NCBI GenBank assembly: GCA_024958995.1
Contig: JANXGZ010000102.1
Location: forward strand, 1 to 10,505
Length of the DNA stretch: 10,505 bases
Source of the DNA: Methylococcales bacterium
Lineage (GTDB): Bacteria > Pseudomonadota > Gammaproteobacteria > Methylococcales > UBA1147
Direction: 5' to 3'
The notes beneath the pieces were generated by a model that was not told the DNA's origin, ran no database searches, and was given only the letters and a program-made list of their open reading frames with translations. Shown here in pieces: positions 1 to 6,064 of this stretch. How positions within the stretch are numbered: position 1 is the first letter of the stretch; every line of letters begins with the position of its first letter. Made by a program: the position numbers and the translations under genes.

Positions 1-1
1 C

Positions 2-145
2 CTGGCCCTGGCTCTGGGTCGGCAGGTGTTGATGTTGGCGAGCCCTGATCATCTGGACGGGGTTTGCGATCTTTTTCCGGAGGGCCGGTTCCTGCCGCTG
101 GAGACCGATCCTGCCGATATCGTGTCGGTACTGGAGGATTCGTGA
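2..145 (+). CDS. C-terminal end of an unidentified protein (partial, runs off the left edge)
   Basis: An open frame from the window edge to the TGA at 143-145 encodes about 47 residues, beginning LALALGRQVLMLASPDHLDG and ending with DPADIVSVLEDS. The composition is normal for a protein. The stop overlaps the GTG start of the downstream heptosyltransferase (GTGA), an arrangement typical of translationally coupled genes. An 'ALALGRQVL' segment followed by a short acidic helix at the C-terminus would suit a GT-B-fold glycosyltransferase, and the LPS-core neighbour makes that plausible. There is too little sequence to identify the family, so this is an inference only. Confidence 0.6.
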   Translation: MALALGRQVLMLASPDHLDGVCDLFPEGRFLPLETDPADIVSVLEDS

Positions 146-1164
146 AGGTTCTTGTCGTCAAGACATCATCGATGGGCGACCTCGTTCACACCCTTCCGGC
201 ACTGGTGGATGCGAGCAAATACTACCCGGAAATTCGCTTTGACTGGGTTTCGGAACAGGCTTTCGTCGAAATTCCGTCTTGGCATCCGGCGGTCGACAAA
301 GTCATCCCAATCCATCTAAGGGGCTGGAAACGGCATCCATTTTGTCGACAGACCCGGCAGGAAATAAGCCGTTCACTGGGCCAGCTAAGCGACCTTCATT
401 ACGATCAGGTGATCGATGCTCAGGGGTTGGTCAAAAGCGCGATCGTTACCCTCCTGTCATCGGGAACCCGTAATGGAATGACCTGGTCCTCGTGCAGGGA
501 AGGGCTTGCTTCACTGGCCTACCAGCGGAAATTTGAAATTGCCAAGGGACGCCACGCAATCGAACGGGCTCGTGACCTTTTTGCGGCGGTTCTTGGCTAC
601 CGCTACGATTCGGCATGCTTGGATTACGGGCTGGTTCGGGAAACATTCGCTGTCCCAGGCCGACAACCTGCCTATCTGGTGTTTCTGCACGGGACGAGTG
701 CCGAGAAAAAATTATGGCAGGAGACTGAATGGGTCCGCCTTGCGGACAAAGCAGAACGCCACGGCTACCGGGTACTTCTTCCCTGGGGAAATCATTCGGA
801 GCAAGCGCGGGCCCAGCGGATTGCTTCCGCGTCCGAGAATATTCAGGTACTTCCGGCGATGAACCTGAAAGATATGGCGGGTATTCTGGCCGCTGCCAGC
901 GGCGTTGTCGGCCTTGACTCCGGTTTATCCCACCTTGCAGCTGCCCTGGGTCTGCCCGTGGTCACCTTGTACACGGCTACATCTCCGGGGCTTACCGGTG
1001 CTTGTGGGTCTAATCAGGTCTGTCTTTCCCGCCTTGACCTGCCGAATCAGGGCGAACCGGCTGCGGGTCACATGCTACTGAAAAAGTTGAAGACACTGGA
1101 TTCCGGCTCGGTCTGGAGCATTCTGGAAGACCAGATGGCAGGGGTTGGTCTGTGCAACCGTTGA
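142..1164 (+). CDS. waaC: Lipopolysaccharide heptosyltransferase I (ADP-heptose:Kdo2-lipid A)
   Basis: The enzyme transfers the first L-glycero-D-manno-heptose from ADP-heptose to Kdo2-lipid A on the cytoplasmic face of the inner membrane, building the LPS inner core (glycosyltransferase family 9, GT-B fold). The GTG start at 142 gives VKVLVVKTSSMGDLVHTLPA, the canonical WaaC N-terminus. Asp13 matches the catalytic base of the E. coli enzyme. The sugar-nucleotide domain shows HGTSAEKKLW (about 183-192), LPWGNHSE (213-220) and the signature GLDSGLSHLAAALG (257-270). The frame stays open upstream to 64, but that extension does not resemble the family, and 142 forms a GTGA overlap with the preceding stop. 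At 340 residues it is slightly longer than the E. coli protein (about 320), the excess being C-terminal. The overlap suggests it is the distal gene of an LPS-core operon. Confidence 0.93.
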   Translation: MKVLVVKTSSMGDLVHTLPALVDASKYYPEIRFDWVSEQAFVEIPSWHPAVDKVIPIHLRGWKRHPFCRQTRQEISRSLGQLSDLHYDQVIDAQGLVKSAIVTLLSSGTRNGMTWSSCREGLASLAYQRKFEIAKGRHAIERARDLFAAVLGYRYDSACLDYGLVRETFAVPGRQPAYLVFLHGTSAEKKLWQETEWVRLADKAERHGYRVLLPWGNHSEQARAQRIASASENIQVLPAMNLKDMAGILAAASGVVGLDSGLSHLAAALGLPVVTLYTATSPGLTGACGSNQVCLSRLDLPNQGEPAAGHMLLKKLKTLDSGSVWSILEDQMAGVGLCNR

Positions 1165-1493
1165 TTTGTTTACTGTCGAGGTGGCGGGCAAAATCTCCGT
1201 GGCGTTTTGCCCTACCCTCGTGCAGCCATTCCTGGCGGGTGCATTGCCCAAGCCAGTCGGAGGTCAGTGACCGGGTTTCAACCCTGCATATCGAATCAGG
1301 AAACGAGCATTTTGACCGAATTTATGTGATACTGCCGCGTTTTGGAATTGGGTGGCGGTTCGTAGATTTGGTTTCGGGTCGCAGGTGAATAATGAATGCC
1401 CCGGTCCGGTCGATGAGCATCGGGGGCGTTGCAGTCACGTTGACCGAAAAGCCCTGTACCGCATTATAAAAAGCGAGAACCAGAGGTAAGATT
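1165..1493. other. Intergenic region without a supported gene
   Basis: A 78-codon GTG-started frame at 1152-1388 has Arg/Trp/Ser-rich, shadow-like composition and resembles no family I know. A second short frame (about 1145-1270) reads with better composition, including the stretch VEVAGKISVAFCPTLVQPFL, but has no convincing start. An imperfect inverted repeat (AATGCCCC near 1394, GGGGGCGTT at 1422-1430) lacks a T-tract. The only element I would support is the promoter just before the next gene. Confidence 0.5.
1440..1470 (+). promoter_or_regulatory. Candidate sigma70 promoter for the DUF5765-like membrane protein gene
   Basis: TTGACC at 1440-1445 is a good -35 element. An AT-rich GCATTATAAA follows at 1461-1470 and offers either CATTAT (spacer 16) or TATAAA (spacer 19) as -10. 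Initiation would fall around 1475, leaving a short leader with the ribosome site AGAGGTAAG (1482-1490) ahead of the ATG at 1494. The call is from motif matching only. Confidence 0.45.
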
Positions 1494-2300
1494 ATGTGTT
1501 GGAGTGGGGAAGCATCTGCAACGTTGGCTGTGGTGGGGTTTAGTACAGCCTATTATGTTGCAAAAAGGGGGGAGTCCAGCGAGCTCTGGGTGCCACTGAG
1601 TTATTTCGCATTGATGGAACTGCTACAGGCAGTAACCTACGTTTATATCGATCAGTGTGATACACCTCAGAATCAGTTATTGACGTTCTTCGGGTACATA
1701 CACATTGTGTTTCAACCCTTCTTTGTCAATATGGTGGCCATGTATTTCATTCCGGTGGCAGTCAAGGAGAGAGTCCGGCTGCCTGTTTATATACTGTGTG
1801 CCGTCGGTGCACTGGTCATGCTGATCAAGATGTACCCATTTGGCTGGGCTGGGCTTTGCGACATTGGTTCGGAAGTATTTTGTGGCCCCGCTTTCTGCTC
1901 GGTGTCCGGCGACTGGCACATTGCATGGATGGCTCCGCTGAACGGACTTTATTCAGCCCCGATGGATTACGGAGTCTATCTTCCCACCTATGGCCTGCAG
2001 AGTCTGACTTATGTTTTGGTCGGCTTTATTATGCCGGTACTCTACGGTTCATGGCGGTTTGCGGGATTCCATTTCCTGATTGGGCCTTTGGTCTCCGAGT
2101 TGACGACTTCGGACCCCAATGAATATGCCGCAGTATGGTGCCTGTTTTCAATCGCACTCTGCATGTCGGTGATTAAGACTCCGATACGTCACTACCTGCA
2201 TGAAAAAAACTGGATTTTCTACAAGAGGGCGTATGCAGCCGCTGAACGTGAAGCTGCCGAAGGTGAAATGGCCGCAGAGGGCGAAGGTAGCGGAAGGTGA
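1494..2300 (+). CDS. Multi-pass membrane protein of the MCWS-starting type (DUF5765-like), C-terminal tail probably frameshifted
   Basis: A 268-residue integral membrane protein of unknown function. It starts MCWSGEASATLA; an N-terminal MCWS followed by a small-residue helix is characteristic of the DUF5765-type family as I remember it. About seven hydrophobic segments are visible, roughly at residues 7-23, 31-52, 66-90, 96-113, 163-185, 189-205 and 211-228. A Cys-containing loop (Cys122, Cys130, Cys135) and a PTYGLQSLTY segment lie between TM4 and TM5. The start has a good Shine-Dalgarno (AGAGGT). After residue 240 the protein becomes a cytosolic Ala/Glu-rich tail that ends abruptly in GEGSGR, while another frame continues the same Glu-rich repeat to a TGA at 2353-2355. 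The gene is flanked by its own promoter and a terminator, so it is probably monocistronic. Family identification is from memory of the N-terminal signature; the function is unknown. Confidence 0.8.
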   Translation: MCWSGEASATLAVVGFSTAYYVAKRGESSELWVPLSYFALMELLQAVTYVYIDQCDTPQNQLLTFFGYIHIVFQPFFVNMVAMYFIPVAVKERVRLPVYILCAVGALVMLIKMYPFGWAGLCDIGSEVFCGPAFCSVSGDWHIAWMAPLNGLYSAPMDYGVYLPTYGLQSLTYVLVGFIMPVLYGSWRFAGFHFLIGPLVSELTTSDPNEYAAVWCLFSIALCMSVIKTPIRHYLHEKNWIFYKRAYAAAEREAAEGEMAAEGEGSGR

Positions 2301-2469
2301 AATCACTGCCGAAAGCGAGGCCCAGAAGGAGAACTGCATTTGTGAAAGTACATGAATCCGGTGGCGATTCAATGCACACCTGAAGCGGGTTTAGCCGGCG
2401 CAGACGACAGTCAGCCGGCTAGTCTGTATTAAACGTGTCGGCTTGATTCGAGCTAATAGGGCGCGATCC
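2301..2469 (+). other. 3' region of the membrane-protein gene with a perfect inverted repeat
   Basis: The first 55 bases (to 2355) carry the alternative-frame continuation of the upstream gene (GEITAESEAQKENC...). Further on, TAGCCGGC (2392-2399) is perfectly complementary to GCCGGCTA (2414-2421) with a 14-base loop. No T-tract follows directly, so it may be an RNA-stabilising hairpin rather than a terminator. No gene is seen otherwise. Confidence 0.5.
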
Positions 2470-2506
2470 AAAACCCCGGCGTTGCATCGGCTGAACCGGG
2501 GTTTTT
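2470..2506. terminator. Bidirectional rho-independent terminator
   Basis: AAAACCCCGG (2470-2479) and CCGGGGTTTT (2496-2505) form a perfect 10-bp stem around a 16-base loop, followed by a T-run (2502-2506). The A-run on the 5' arm lets it work on the minus strand too. It would end transcription of the membrane-protein gene from the left and of the decayed minus-strand gene from the right. Confidence 0.8.
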
Positions 2507-2571
2507 CATGCGCGCAACAAAAAAGGACGCCAGTTTTTTGTCAGGATTGCGGAAACGGTTAAGGCGCAATG

Positions 2572-3502
2572 TTATCCCGCCGTCGAACAGCTCTGTTCGG
2601 CGAAGGTGTTTGACATCAGTGCTTTACTGAACTGTTCCGGGGATTCGAGACACTTGTAGACCAAGCCGGTGATGCTGGCTAGAACCTGCAGATTATCTTG
2701 GTGAAGCTGTGACCAGTAATTGCTCTGGGGATCCAGTTCTCTGGGCATCGCGTTTTCTATCCCTTCCAGCCTGATCTTGTATTCTTCAACTTCGGCATTT
2801 TTCCAGTACCCCGTGTGCTGGTTGTTCTCGTCCAGCTATTTGGAATAGATGAGGGGGCCAGGTCGCCGGCACCGAAAATAAAGCCACTGATCATTCCGTA
2901 GTACCGGTTCAGTGGCGGCCGGTGAAGCTCTTTCACATTTTGTTCGCCATCGGTGATGACGACCAAGTAGGTAGAAACCGCCAGTCTTTTTGTTGCTAGG
3001 ATACTTCCGTACAGGCCTCGTTCCACATTGCTATCGGGCTCCCAGGCCATGCGCCAGTCGATGTGTGCGACCGAGTCATCCAGGACCGTGAAGTGTTCGC
3101 AGACTTCGTTTCTACAGACTCATGGACCCGGAAACCGGGAAAAGCCGCTTGCTGGTACTGCGGCCCGGATTTCCGGTTTGCTCACGGCCCCTCTAAAGTT
3201 CATTGATGTCGACAGGTCTGCAACAACGAAAACCGGGATGGAACTCCGTTGCCGGAAGATGCGAACGGCGAATCACCCGAAGGGACCATGCAGGCTGGCA
3301 TGTATATCCAGGTTTCTCGGGTGAGGGTGGGAAATTGGGGGGCATGCCCATGGAATTCGAATCCGCCCCCGGGCTGAGTGCTGTAATGGTGCCCGGGCGT
3401 TGCGCCATGGGTACGCCAGGATACCCAATAGTGAAATTCAACCGGTTCCAAAGAGGTTGGCGGTTTGTTGTCGGAAACATCGGAGCGGGGGGGTAAGGCC
3501 AT
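2572..3502 (-). pseudogene. Decayed DUF58/VWA gene, apparent fusion remnant of MxaS-like and MxaL-like methanol-dehydrogenase maturation proteins
   Basis: Reading the minus strand across frames gives a coherent protein with several breaks. From the ATG at 3502, frame A gives EFHYWVSWRTHGATPGHHYS and then GGGFEFHGHAP, a DUF58-type N-terminus. At a G6 run (3337-3342) it must shift to frame B, which reads PRNLDIHASLHGPFG, a TGA (3273-3275), FAVRIFRQRSSIPVFVVADL and STSM. ADLSTSM is the DxSxS metal site of a VWA-like domain. A second TGA lies at 3120-3122. Then come EVCEHFTVLDDSVAHIDWRM, SNVERGLYGS, a second metal-site motif VITDGEQ, and RPPLNRYYG...GFIFGAGDLAPSSIP, which resembles MxaL-type VWA proteins. 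At about 2836-2843 a further shift leads to frame C (LDENNQHTGYWKNAEVEEYK, later LASITGLVYKCLESPEQF), ending at TAA 2572-2574. MxaS and MxaL are periplasm-linked accessory proteins of the mxa methanol dehydrogenase cluster. At least two frameshifts and two stops make it non-functional. The pseudogene status is firm; the Mxa assignment is from memory of motif patterns. Confidence 0.75.
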
Positions 3503-3674
3503 TCTTTGTCAACCATGAACATTGATCATACCTGTGCCTGGGTGGTTGGCTTTCCACCCGGGTTGTGTCATTGACTTGTTGTGTTGATCCTAACAGATCC
3601 GTCATCAGTCTCATTGCTCCCGGGGTTGGTATGATCGGGTGGTGATGAACCCATATGACTCGCGGACCATACTC
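3503..3674. other. Intergenic region without a supported gene
   Basis: Minus-strand and plus-strand frames here have no recognisable motifs and probably represent further decayed or spacer DNA upstream of the pseudogene. A short hairpin (GGGTGG 3540-3545, CCACCC 3554-3559, 8-base loop) has no T-tract. Nothing else is supported. Confidence 0.45.
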
Positions 3675-3703
3675 TTGAATGTGCCTGGTCAATCCAGCAT
3701 AAT
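3675..3703 (+). promoter_or_regulatory. Strong sigma70 promoter upstream of ffs-dnaX
   Basis: TTGAAT (3675-3680) and CATAAT (3698-3703) are separated by exactly 17 bases, each one or two changes from consensus. Transcription would begin near 3710, giving a 5' leader of about 50 bases before the mature SRP RNA. This fits a precursor trimmed by RNase P, as known for E. coli 4.5S RNA. It probably serves ffs and may also drive dnaX and the genes beyond. Confidence 0.65.
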
Positions 3704-3760
3704 GATCAGCCCGTACCAATCTGCACGGGTTCAGTCTAGTCTGAAATTCATTCGATTTAT

Positions 3761-3872
3761 GGTGAGTCGTGTCGGTCCCCCCGCAACGATACGTTGTGAA
3801 ACCCGTCAGGCCCGGAAGGGAGCAGCGGTAGCAGCGGATTCGTGTGCCGGGGTGAGGCTGGCACGGCCTGCC
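3761..3872 (+). ncRNA. ffs: Signal recognition particle RNA (4.5S RNA)
   Basis: This is the RNA scaffold of the bacterial signal recognition particle, binding Ffh to target nascent membrane proteins to FtsY and SecYEG. The conserved domain IV is present: GTCAGGCCCGGAAGGGAGCA (from 3805) with the GGAA tetraloop and the asymmetric-loop AGCAGC, preceded by CCCGCAACGATACG and followed by CGTGTGCCGGG, both as in E. coli 4.5S RNA. The ends pair: GGTGAGTCGTGTCGG (3761-3775) with CTGGCACGGCCTGCC (3858-3872), with one mismatch and some G-U pairs. The 3' end runs about 53 bases before the dnaX start, an arrangement I recall from other gammaproteobacteria such as Pseudomonas. The ends are approximate to a few bases. 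Confidence 0.92.
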
Positions 3873-3925
3873 TCCCGATTCAACACCCTGATTGGAAAAG
3901 GCCTTTTGCCACCCATTTGCATCAA

Positions 3926-5539
3926 ATGACTTACCAAGTGCTTGCTAGGAAGTGGCGGCCGCGGCGATTCAGTGATGTCGTCGGGCAAGGTCATGTCATC
4001 AGGACTTTGACCAACGCAATTGAACATGACCGAATGCATCATGCGTACCTTTTTACCGGTACGCGAGGTGTTGGGAAAACCAGCATTGCAAGGATCCTGG
4101 CCAAGGCGCTGAACTGTGAAGCGTTGAACGGATCCGATCCCTGCTGTGAATGTTCCGTTTGCCTCGATGTCGATGCCGGCAGGTTTGTTGACCTGATCGA
4201 AGTGGATGCGGCATCCAGAACCAGAGTAGAAGATACCCGTGATCTGCTCGACAATGTGCAGTATGCTCCGGTGCGGGGAGGCTTCAAGATCTACCTGATC
4301 GATGAGGTTCACATGTTGTCGGGGCACAGTTTCAATGCCTTGCTCAAGACTTTGGAAGAGCCACCGCCTCATGTGAAGTTTCTGCTGGCGACCACCGACC
4401 CGCAGAAAATCCCGGTCACTGTTCTTTCCAGGTGTCTGCAGTTACACCTGAAACGTCTGCTCCCGCAACAGATCCGCATGCAGATGGAGAAGGTCCTTGC
4501 TGCCGAGAATCTTCCCTGCGATGAAAAGGCGCTTTTGGCGCTGGCACGCTGTGCAGACGGTAGCATGCGGGATGGTCTGAGTCTCCTTGACCAGGCCATT
4601 GTTCAGGGTTCTGGACGGGTGGAAACGGACCTGGTGTTGTCGATGCTTGGCATCGTGGCAGAACCGCCTCTTGTCGATCTGCTGGTAAAGCTTGCGGATG
4701 GTGAGGCTAAGGGCGTTTTGGATTGCGTGGACCGGCTGGCCGATTTGACCCAGGAATTTGCGGAAGTCCTGCAGCAACTGCTTGGCCTGATTCACCAGGT
4801 CGCACTGGTGCAGGTTGTGCCTGAAAGTATTCCGCTCGAAGAATTCAGCGATGGCCTGGCCGCGCTGGTGCAACGAATTCCGGCCGCCGATCTGCAGCTC
4901 TATTACCAGATTGGCCTGCTTGGGCAACGTGATCTTGAACTGGCACCGGATTCGCGCAGCGGCTTTGAAATGACATTATTACGCATGATTGCGTTCAGAC
5001 CAGCCCAGCTTTCGACAGGAGGCCAGTCGTCCCCGCGGGCTGAGGTCGAATCTGCAGCTCCAGAGCCGGACAAGGATGCCGGGAAGCAGCCGGGAAAGGT
5101 GGTTGACGGAGAATCCATCGGAAAGCAGGCGGCTGTCAGCCAGATCATGGAGACCTCGACAGACTGGCGCAATACCATTGAAGCAATGGACCTTAGGGGA
5201 ATGGCAAAGGAACTGGCCCGCAACAGTGTGTTTCAGGGGGCGGCGGATTCCCGCTTCACCCTAGCCCTGAATCCCGGCCATGAACAGTTGCGCAGCAAGT
5301 CTGCCGAGGAGCGTCTAGAAAAGGCTCTTCAGCAGCATTTCCAGCAGCCATGGAGCCTCGTGATCGAAATGGGCAACGCGGGCATACCGACCCCTGCTGC
5401 CATCCTGGAGTCTGAAAGCAATGACCGCCAGGCCGCAGCAGAAAAAGCCATTGAACAGGACGCCAACGTCCGTGCCTTAAAGGAGGCCTTTGAAGGTGAG
5501 GTTATTCCTGGTTCCACCGTACCACTCGACAAGCAATGA
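3926..5539 (+). CDS. dnaX: DNA polymerase III subunit tau (clamp loader ATPase)
   Basis: This is the clamp-loader subunit that binds ATP, loads the beta clamp and (tau) tethers polymerase cores and DnaB helicase. Starting at ATG 3926 (MTYQVLARKWRPRRF, the family N-terminus) it is 537 residues. Visible are the Walker A GTRGVGKT (45-52), the zinc site Cys64, Cys73, Cys76 and Cys79, Walker B IDEVHML (about 125-131), and sensor/arginine-finger SRC (168-170). A C-terminal tau domain starts around WRNTIEAMDL. It is shorter than E. coli tau (643), mainly in the linker and domain IV. The A6G-type slippery heptamer that makes gamma in E. coli is not seen, so a frameshift gamma product is not predicted. 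The frame stays open upstream to 3842, but that part overlaps ffs. No good Shine-Dalgarno precedes ATG 3926. It lies 3' of ffs and may share its promoter. Confidence 0.95.
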   Translation: MTYQVLARKWRPRRFSDVVGQGHVIRTLTNAIEHDRMHHAYLFTGTRGVGKTSIARILAKALNCEALNGSDPCCECSVCLDVDAGRFVDLIEVDAASRTRVEDTRDLLDNVQYAPVRGGFKIYLIDEVHMLSGHSFNALLKTLEEPPPHVKFLLATTDPQKIPVTVLSRCLQLHLKRLLPQQIRMQMEKVLAAENLPCDEKALLALARCADGSMRDGLSLLDQAIVQGSGRVETDLVLSMLGIVAEPPLVDLLVKLADGEAKGVLDCVDRLADLTQEFAEVLQQLLGLIHQVALVQVVPESIPLEEFSDGLAALVQRIPAADLQLYYQIGLLGQRDLELAPDSRSGFEMTLLRMIAFRPAQLSTGGQSSPRAEVESAAPEPDKDAGKQPGKVVDGESIGKQAAVSQIMETSTDWRNTIEAMDLRGMAKELARNSVFQGAADSRFTLALNPGHEQLRSKSAEERLEKALQQHFQQPWSLVIEMGNAGIPTPAAILESESNDRQAAAEKAIEQDANVRALKEAFEGEVIPGSTVPLDKQ

Positions 5540-5585
5540 CCGGTGTGTTGGTCAGATGCCCCTTGTTGCGCTTGAACCTTCTCAT

Positions 5586-5603
5586 GAACCGGAGAGCCGG
5601 TTC
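5586..5603 (+). promoter_or_regulatory. Short stable hairpin between dnaX and ybaB
   Basis: GAACCGG (5586-5592) pairs perfectly with CCGGTTC (5597-5603) around an AGAG tetraloop. No T-run follows, so it is not a classic terminator. It may protect the 3' end of dnaX mRNA or mark a processing site in a dnaX-ybaB-recR transcript. Confidence 0.45.
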
Positions 5604-5655
5604 GGCCTATGCAAGCCTTGAATTTCGGCAAGCGGTTTTGTGTCAGGAGGTTTTG

Positions 5656-5715
5656 ATGGTAACTGTCGGTTCGGTTCGGAAATCATTCAGCAGTTTTGCA
5701 GATCAACTTCAGTAA
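5656..5715 (+). CDS. Possible 19-residue leader peptide upstream of ybaB
   Basis: A perfect Shine-Dalgarno AGGAGG (5645-5650) sits five bases before an ATG at 5656, opening a short frame MVTVGSVRKSFSSFADQLQ that ends with TAA at 5713-5715, 20 bases before the ybaB start. This ribosome site is the strongest in the window, stronger than those of dnaX, ybaB or recR, and it is not used by any larger gene: the ybaB frame in this region has no ATG before 5736. The peptide has no known relatives that I recognise and no obvious attenuator codon run. It could couple ribosomes into ybaB or be a small protein. It could also be chance. Confidence 0.4.
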   Translation: MVTVGSVRKSFSSFADQLQ

Positions 5716-5735
5716 ATTCTATTCGGAGAAATACA

Positions 5736-6059
5736 ATGAAAAACCCTCTGGGAGCCATGATGCAGCAAGCGCAGAAAATGCAGGAAGAATTTCAGAAAGC
5801 GCAGGAGGAGCTTGCCAAAATGGAAGTGAATGGCGAAGCAGGCGGGGGACTGGTCAAGGTCGTCATGACCGGAAAACGGGAAGTCCGCAAGATCGAGATC
5901 GACGACAGCCTGGTCAATGATGACCGCGATATGCTTGAAGATCTGGTCGCAGCTGCCATCAATGATGGCGTGCGAAGAGTGGACAAGATGAAGAAGGAAA
6001 AAATGGCCGGTTTGACGGCAGGTCTCCAAATGCCCGGCGGTTTCAAAATGCCGTTCTGA
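5736..6059 (+). CDS. ybaB: YbaB/EbfC family nucleoid-associated protein
   Basis: A small DNA-binding dimer (107 residues, the usual family length) of the YbaB/EbfC type, found next to dnaX and recR in most bacteria and linked to nucleoid organisation. It starts MKNPLGAMMQQAQKMQEEFQ, an amphipathic helix rich in Gln, Lys and Glu. The central ANGEAGGGLVKV-like strand region is present (here NGEAGGGLVKVVMTG), as is the helix LEDLVAAAINDG, and the tail is Gly/Met-rich and ends GGFKMPF. The ATG at 5736 has a moderate Shine-Dalgarno (GGAG 5725-5728). The frame is open further upstream from a GTG at 5640, but this extension has no family similarity. recR starts five bases after its stop, so the two are surely co-transcribed. 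Confidence 0.95.
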   Translation: MKNPLGAMMQQAQKMQEEFQKAQEELAKMEVNGEAGGGLVKVVMTGKREVRKIEIDDSLVNDDRDMLEDLVAAAINDGVRRVDKMKKEKMAGLTAGLQMPGGFKMPF

Positions 6060-6064
6060 TTGCC

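Noticed and set aside
1152..1388. 78-codon GTG-started frame overlapping the end of waaC
   Set aside because: Arg/Trp/Ser-rich composition, no Shine-Dalgarno, no recognisable family; most likely chance.
1394..1430. Imperfect GC-rich inverted repeat as a terminator of waaC
   Set aside because: It lies 230 bases past the gene, has a 19-base loop and is not followed by T residues.
3203..3496. Plus-strand frame with a WHVYPGF segment reminiscent of the WHVH copper motif of PmoB/AmoB-type monooxygenases
   Set aside because: It is the antisense of the DUF58/VWA remnant, whose minus-strand motifs are much more extensive; the resemblance is confined to a few residues and the second His is absent.
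3896..3907. AAAAGGCCTTTT palindrome as an ffs terminator
   Set aside because: Only four A-T pairs would remain once a loop is allowed; too weak, and there is no T-run after a GC stem.
3806..4372. 188-codon minus-strand frame opposite dnaX
   Set aside because: Lies antisense to the well-supported ffs and dnaX; no protein-family motifs.
4442..4927. 161-codon minus-strand frame opposite dnaX
   Set aside because: Shadow of dnaX codon structure; composition rich in Gln/His as typical of antisense frames.
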